A stretch of 33,859 nt of DNA from Mucilaginibacter sp. (lineage in GTDB: Bacteria; Bacteroidota; Bacteroidia; Sphingobacteriales; Sphingobacteriaceae): contig NZ_JAQBOI010000025.1 in NCBI RefSeq assembly GCF_028288105.1, positions 1-33,859 on the forward strand, written 5' to 3'. Shown piece by piece: positions 32,616-33,859 of this stretch. The translations under genes were made by a program, and so were the position numbers. The notes under the pieces are model-generated. The model had not been told where the DNA came from. It was given only the letters and a program-made list of their open reading frames with translations, and did not search any database. The first letter of the stretch is position 1. Each line of letters opens with the position of its first letter.

Positions 32616-33859
32616 ATGTCGGCAACCACTATAAGCAATTCTGTTCAGTCAAATAAACCGGTGTGGTATTTTATTCTATGCTGGACGTTATTGAACGCTG
32701 TGCAAGCTTATACCTTAGAACTACATGCCGATGAGGCCTATTACTGGATGTTTGCCCAAAAGCTGGACTGGGGGTATTTTTACCACCCACCAATGGTGGC
32801 CTTATTCATTAAAATAGGCGATACCTTATTCCATAACGAACTTGGCTTACGGTTGCTAACTGTACTAAGCAATAGCTTGGCTATATATCTGCTTTGGTTA
32901 ATTTTGAAAAAGTACCAGGTTAGTACCAAATGGTTCATGCTGCTGGTTTCGGGGGTACTTGTTTTTCATGTATATGGCTTCACCAGCACGCCAGATGCGC
33001 CTTTGTTTTTCTTCGCGGTGCTGTTCTATTATTTCTATCAAAAGTATATTGATGACGATAGTTGGTTAACGGCTTTTATAATTGGTGTTATTGTAGCCTG
33101 CTTGCTTTACAGTAAGTATCATGGGGTGCTGCTTGTTGGTTTTACCCTGTTATCAAACCTTAAACTTTTTACCCGCAAAACCTTTTACCTGGCCATATTA
33201 ACAGGGGTGGTAATTTACATCCCCCATATTTTGTGGCAAATGCACAGAGGGTTCCCGGCAGTTAATTACCAGTTATTTGAGCGGTCGTCGGCATTTGGGT
33301 ACGATATTTCCATCAGCACAACATTTATTGTAGGTCAGCTTTTACTGGGCGGTGCATTTATTAGCTGGTACCTGTTCTATCGGGGTTTCAGTACTAAGAT
33401 AACCGATGTTTTTACCCGTGGCTTATTATTTAATGCCATAGGCACATTTGGTTTTTTCCTGCTGAATACCTTTAAGGTAAACGTGCAGCCCCATTATACA
33501 CTAATTGCCTTTGTGCCTTTAATATGCCTGGCGCTTATTAGCTTTCAACGGGAAAATTTTGATGCCAAATGGTTTTACAAATTGGCAATTGCAAATTTGG
33601 TGTTGATATTGGCGCTGAGGCTATCCCTCATATTTGGCTTGCCATTTATTAAAAAGGTAGAGGCCTTAAAAAGCTACTTCGGTTTTCATGAATGGGCTAA
33701 ACTGGTACACCAAAAAGCAGGCAAGGCGTTTGTAGTAATGGACGAAGGCTTTCAAAACCCATCAAAATATAGTTTCTATACTAACAGCCTTAAAGGCTTC
33801 GCTTACGATTCCAGGTATTACGGGCGTACTATGTTTGATATCTGGCCAATGGAAGATAG
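32616..33859 (+). CDS. ArnT/PMT-type membrane glycosyltransferase (GT39/GT83-like), 3' end cut by window
   Basis: An open frame from the ATG at 32616 runs to the window edge (414 codons, no stop). The N-terminal motif LELHADEAYYWMFAQKLDWG then YFYHPPMVALFIK is the acidic luminal-loop signature of ArnT/PMT-type (GT-C) glycosyltransferases, in which the Asp-Glu pair is catalytic. Multiple transmembrane helices follow (VLVFHVYGFTSTPDAPLFFF, LLLVGFTLLS, FILVGQLLLG-like and others). It uses a polyprenyl-phosphate sugar donor, probably to modify lipid A, other envelope lipids or glycoproteins. Full-length relatives are about 500 residues or more, so roughly the last 100 are missing. It is divergent from the DinB-like gene. 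Confidence 0.85.
   Translation, partial: MSATTISNSVQSNKPVWYFILCWTLLNAVQAYTLELHADEAYYWMFAQKLDWGYFYHPPMVALFIKIGDTLFHNELGLRLLTVLSNSLAIYLLWLILKKYQVSTKWFMLLVSGVLVFHVYGFTSTPDAPLFFFAVLFYYFYQKYIDDDSWLTAFIIGVIVACLLYSKYHGVLLVGFTLLSNLKLFTRKTFYLAILTGVVIYIPHILWQMHRGFPAVNYQLFERSSAFGYDISISTTFIVGQLLLGGAFISWYLFYRGFSTKITDVFTRGLLFNAIGTFGFFLLNTFKVNVQPHYTLIAFVPLICLALISFQRENFDAKWFYKLAIANLVLILALRLSLIFGLPFIKKVEALKSYFGFHEWAKLVHQKAGKAFVVMDEGFQNPSKYSFYTNSLKGFAYDSRYYGRTMFDIWPMED

Overview
The window looks like chromosomal DNA of a Sphingobacteriaceae-type Bacteroidota (Mucilaginibacter or Pedobacter-like). The reasons are secreted giants ending in type IX secretion (T9SS) sorting domains, lipoproteins with a Cys-Lys-Lys start to the mature chain, several matches to the Bacteroidota -7 box TAnnTTTG, little Shine-Dalgarno signal, and a two-gene SucA/SucB cluster. 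The genus is an inference. No rRNA, tRNA, CRISPR array, phage or insertion sequence was seen.

Layout. (1) 1-13.4 kb, surface and secretion region: two leftward paralogous NHL-propeller giants (the first runs off the left edge; both appear to start with TTG codons), then a divergent rightward subtilisin-family protease with GEVED and T9SS domains, closed by a strong two-way terminator. (2) 13.5-18.1 kb: a small outer-membrane barrel candidate (-), a secreted gamma-glutamyltransferase (+), a MarR regulator (+) and two adjacent FKBP-type lipoproteins (+). (3) 18.1-26.6 kb, light/DNA-repair island: a leftward operon of DUF2867-type SDR, TIGR01777-type SDR and class I photolyase; a small two-helix membrane protein; a leftward operon of TetR-like regulator, HAD phosphatase and ABC1/UbiB-like kinase; and a divergent cryptochrome-DASH whose start lies just behind a perfect 22-bp palindrome. 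(4) 26.7-31.4 kb: a 35-codon microprotein candidate and the 2-oxoglutarate dehydrogenase genes sucA and sucB, the latter with two lipoyl domains, closed by a two-way terminator. (5) 31.4-33.9 kb: a ParE-type toxin-antitoxin pair (-), a DinB-like protein (-) and a truncated ArnT/PMT-type glycosyltransferase (+).

The best candidate for a less-described system is region 3. Two photolyase-family flavoproteins, two NAD(P)-binding SDRs, an ABC1 kinase with an altered KxGQ motif, a HAD phosphatase and a TetR-like regulator are packed together, with a palindromic operator candidate between the TetR and cryptochrome promoters. A light- or oxidative-stress regulon is a reasonable hypothesis but is not shown by the sequence. 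The other unusual items are palindromic repeat elements, one of which is translated as the N-terminus of the HAD protein, and an 87-bp tandem duplication in the promoter region at 21.9 kb.
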